52,748 nucleotides of DNA from Acidobacteriota bacterium (lineage in GTDB: Bacteria > Acidobacteriota > UBA6911 > RPQK01 > JAJDTT01), in NCBI GenBank assembly GCA_022827025.1, contig JAJDTT010000167.1, forward strand, positions 1-52,748, in the 5' to 3' direction. The first letter of the stretch is position 1. Every line of letters begins with the position of its first letter. The notes beneath the pieces were generated by a model. It saw only the letters and a program-made list of their open reading frames with translations. It did no database searches and was not told the origin of the DNA. A program made the position numbers and the translations under genes. Shown piece by piece: positions 52,526 to 52,748 of the stretch.

Positions 52526-52748
52526 TTAACCGTGGTGGCCCCTGAGGGAGATCTCTCCGACGAATCCTCTGACGCCCCGTTTCAGCAGCGAAAACGTGTA
52601 GAGGCCCGCCAGCAGGGCCAGGCATAGAAGTTCCAGGTTGGCGGGAGCGCCGGCCGCGGAACCCTCCAGCGCCGTGGCCGGGATCTGGGGCAGGATCGCG
52701 TTGGTCAGGTATCCCATCGCCACCGCAAGCAGGATGATGGTGACGCTG
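52526..52748 (-). CDS. C-terminal end of an unidentified membrane protein (runs off the window)
   Basis: The frame is open through the window edge. Visible residues are hydrophobic (SVTIILLAVAMGYLTNAILP, then 'LELLCLALLAGLYTFSLL'), giving two TM segments and a short basic tail ending 'VGEISLRGHHG'. A GTG at 52723 is unlikely to be the true start because the reading frame continues with hydrophobic residues upstream. I do not recognise the family. It is on the same strand as merC but separated by ~200 bp containing the operator and a small hairpin (GATTCCT...AGGAATC). Confidence 0.5.
   Translation of the reverse strand, partial: SVTIILLAVAMGYLTNAILPQIPATALEGSAAGAPANLELLCLALLAGLYTFSLLKRGVRGFVGEISLRGHHG

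Overview
The window is GC-rich bacterial chromosome from an uncultured-type, diderm heterotroph. Its housekeeping order (HU, thrS, infC-rpmI-rplT, pheST, zapA, rny, ymdB; then tgt-yajC-secDF-tonB-exbB-exbD-exbD-TPR lipoprotein), combined with DUF1501 and planctomycete-type cytochrome (PSCyt/PSD1) proteins, fits Acidobacteriota best. This is inferred from gene content; no marker phylogeny was possible.

Layout. (1) 1-11423 is an accessory catabolic and surface region: an ABC-2 permease, a Tat-exported DMFase-beta-like protein, a sugar-nucleotidyltransferase-like protein, a DUF1501 protein plus a large diheme PSCyt/DUF1549/DUF1553 protein, a uronate-isomerase-like hydrolase, and a sialidase-like lipoprotein on the minus strand. 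(2) 11492-18764 holds tRNA-Thr(CGU), a small secreted protein, and minus-strand genes: a paired M16 peptidase operon (catalytic plus non-catalytic) followed by a TPR protein, a secreted unknown, and a translationally coupled AI-2E-type transporter / alpha-beta hydrolase / THEP1-type NTPase operon. (3) 18971-22157 encodes a SAM methyltransferase, then an ECF sigma factor with three overlapping or adjacent envelope genes. (4) 22253-34729 contains a DUF4159 protein, an S41 protease-like protein that has lost its catalytic Ser and Lys, HU, tRNA-Val, and the translation cluster through phenylalanyl-tRNA synthetase. Two division-related small proteins, a convincing 6S RNA, RNase Y and YmdB follow. 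(5) 34762-46261 has uvrA on the minus strand, an NHL-type protein, the tgt-yajC-secD-secF run, and a TonB/ExbB/ExbD energy-transduction operon with its own sigma70-like promoter. (6) 46513-51268 carries the bifunctional (p)ppGpp enzyme, rpmB, a 3-hydroxyacyl-CoA dehydrogenase, recA and tRNA-Gln(UUG).

(7) Beyond tRNA-Gln the character changes. A Fur/Zur-family regulator gene is split by a roughly 160-bp imperfect palindrome that looks like a MITE. Upstream of it lie a MerC-type membrane protein and a palindromic Fur-box-like operator, and then the 3' end of an unidentified membrane protein that runs off the window. This looks like a metal-homeostasis cassette next to a tRNA whose regulator has been broken.

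The most interesting points are the S41 pseudo-protease, the palindrome-disrupted fur-merC cassette, the unannotated 6S RNA between zapA and rny, the absence of accessory tRNA-binding-type domains from both ThrRS and PheT, the lack of an ATG start for infC, and a dispersed hairpin placed directly behind two stop codons. I did not find a convincing wholly new multi-gene system, CRISPR array or prophage.
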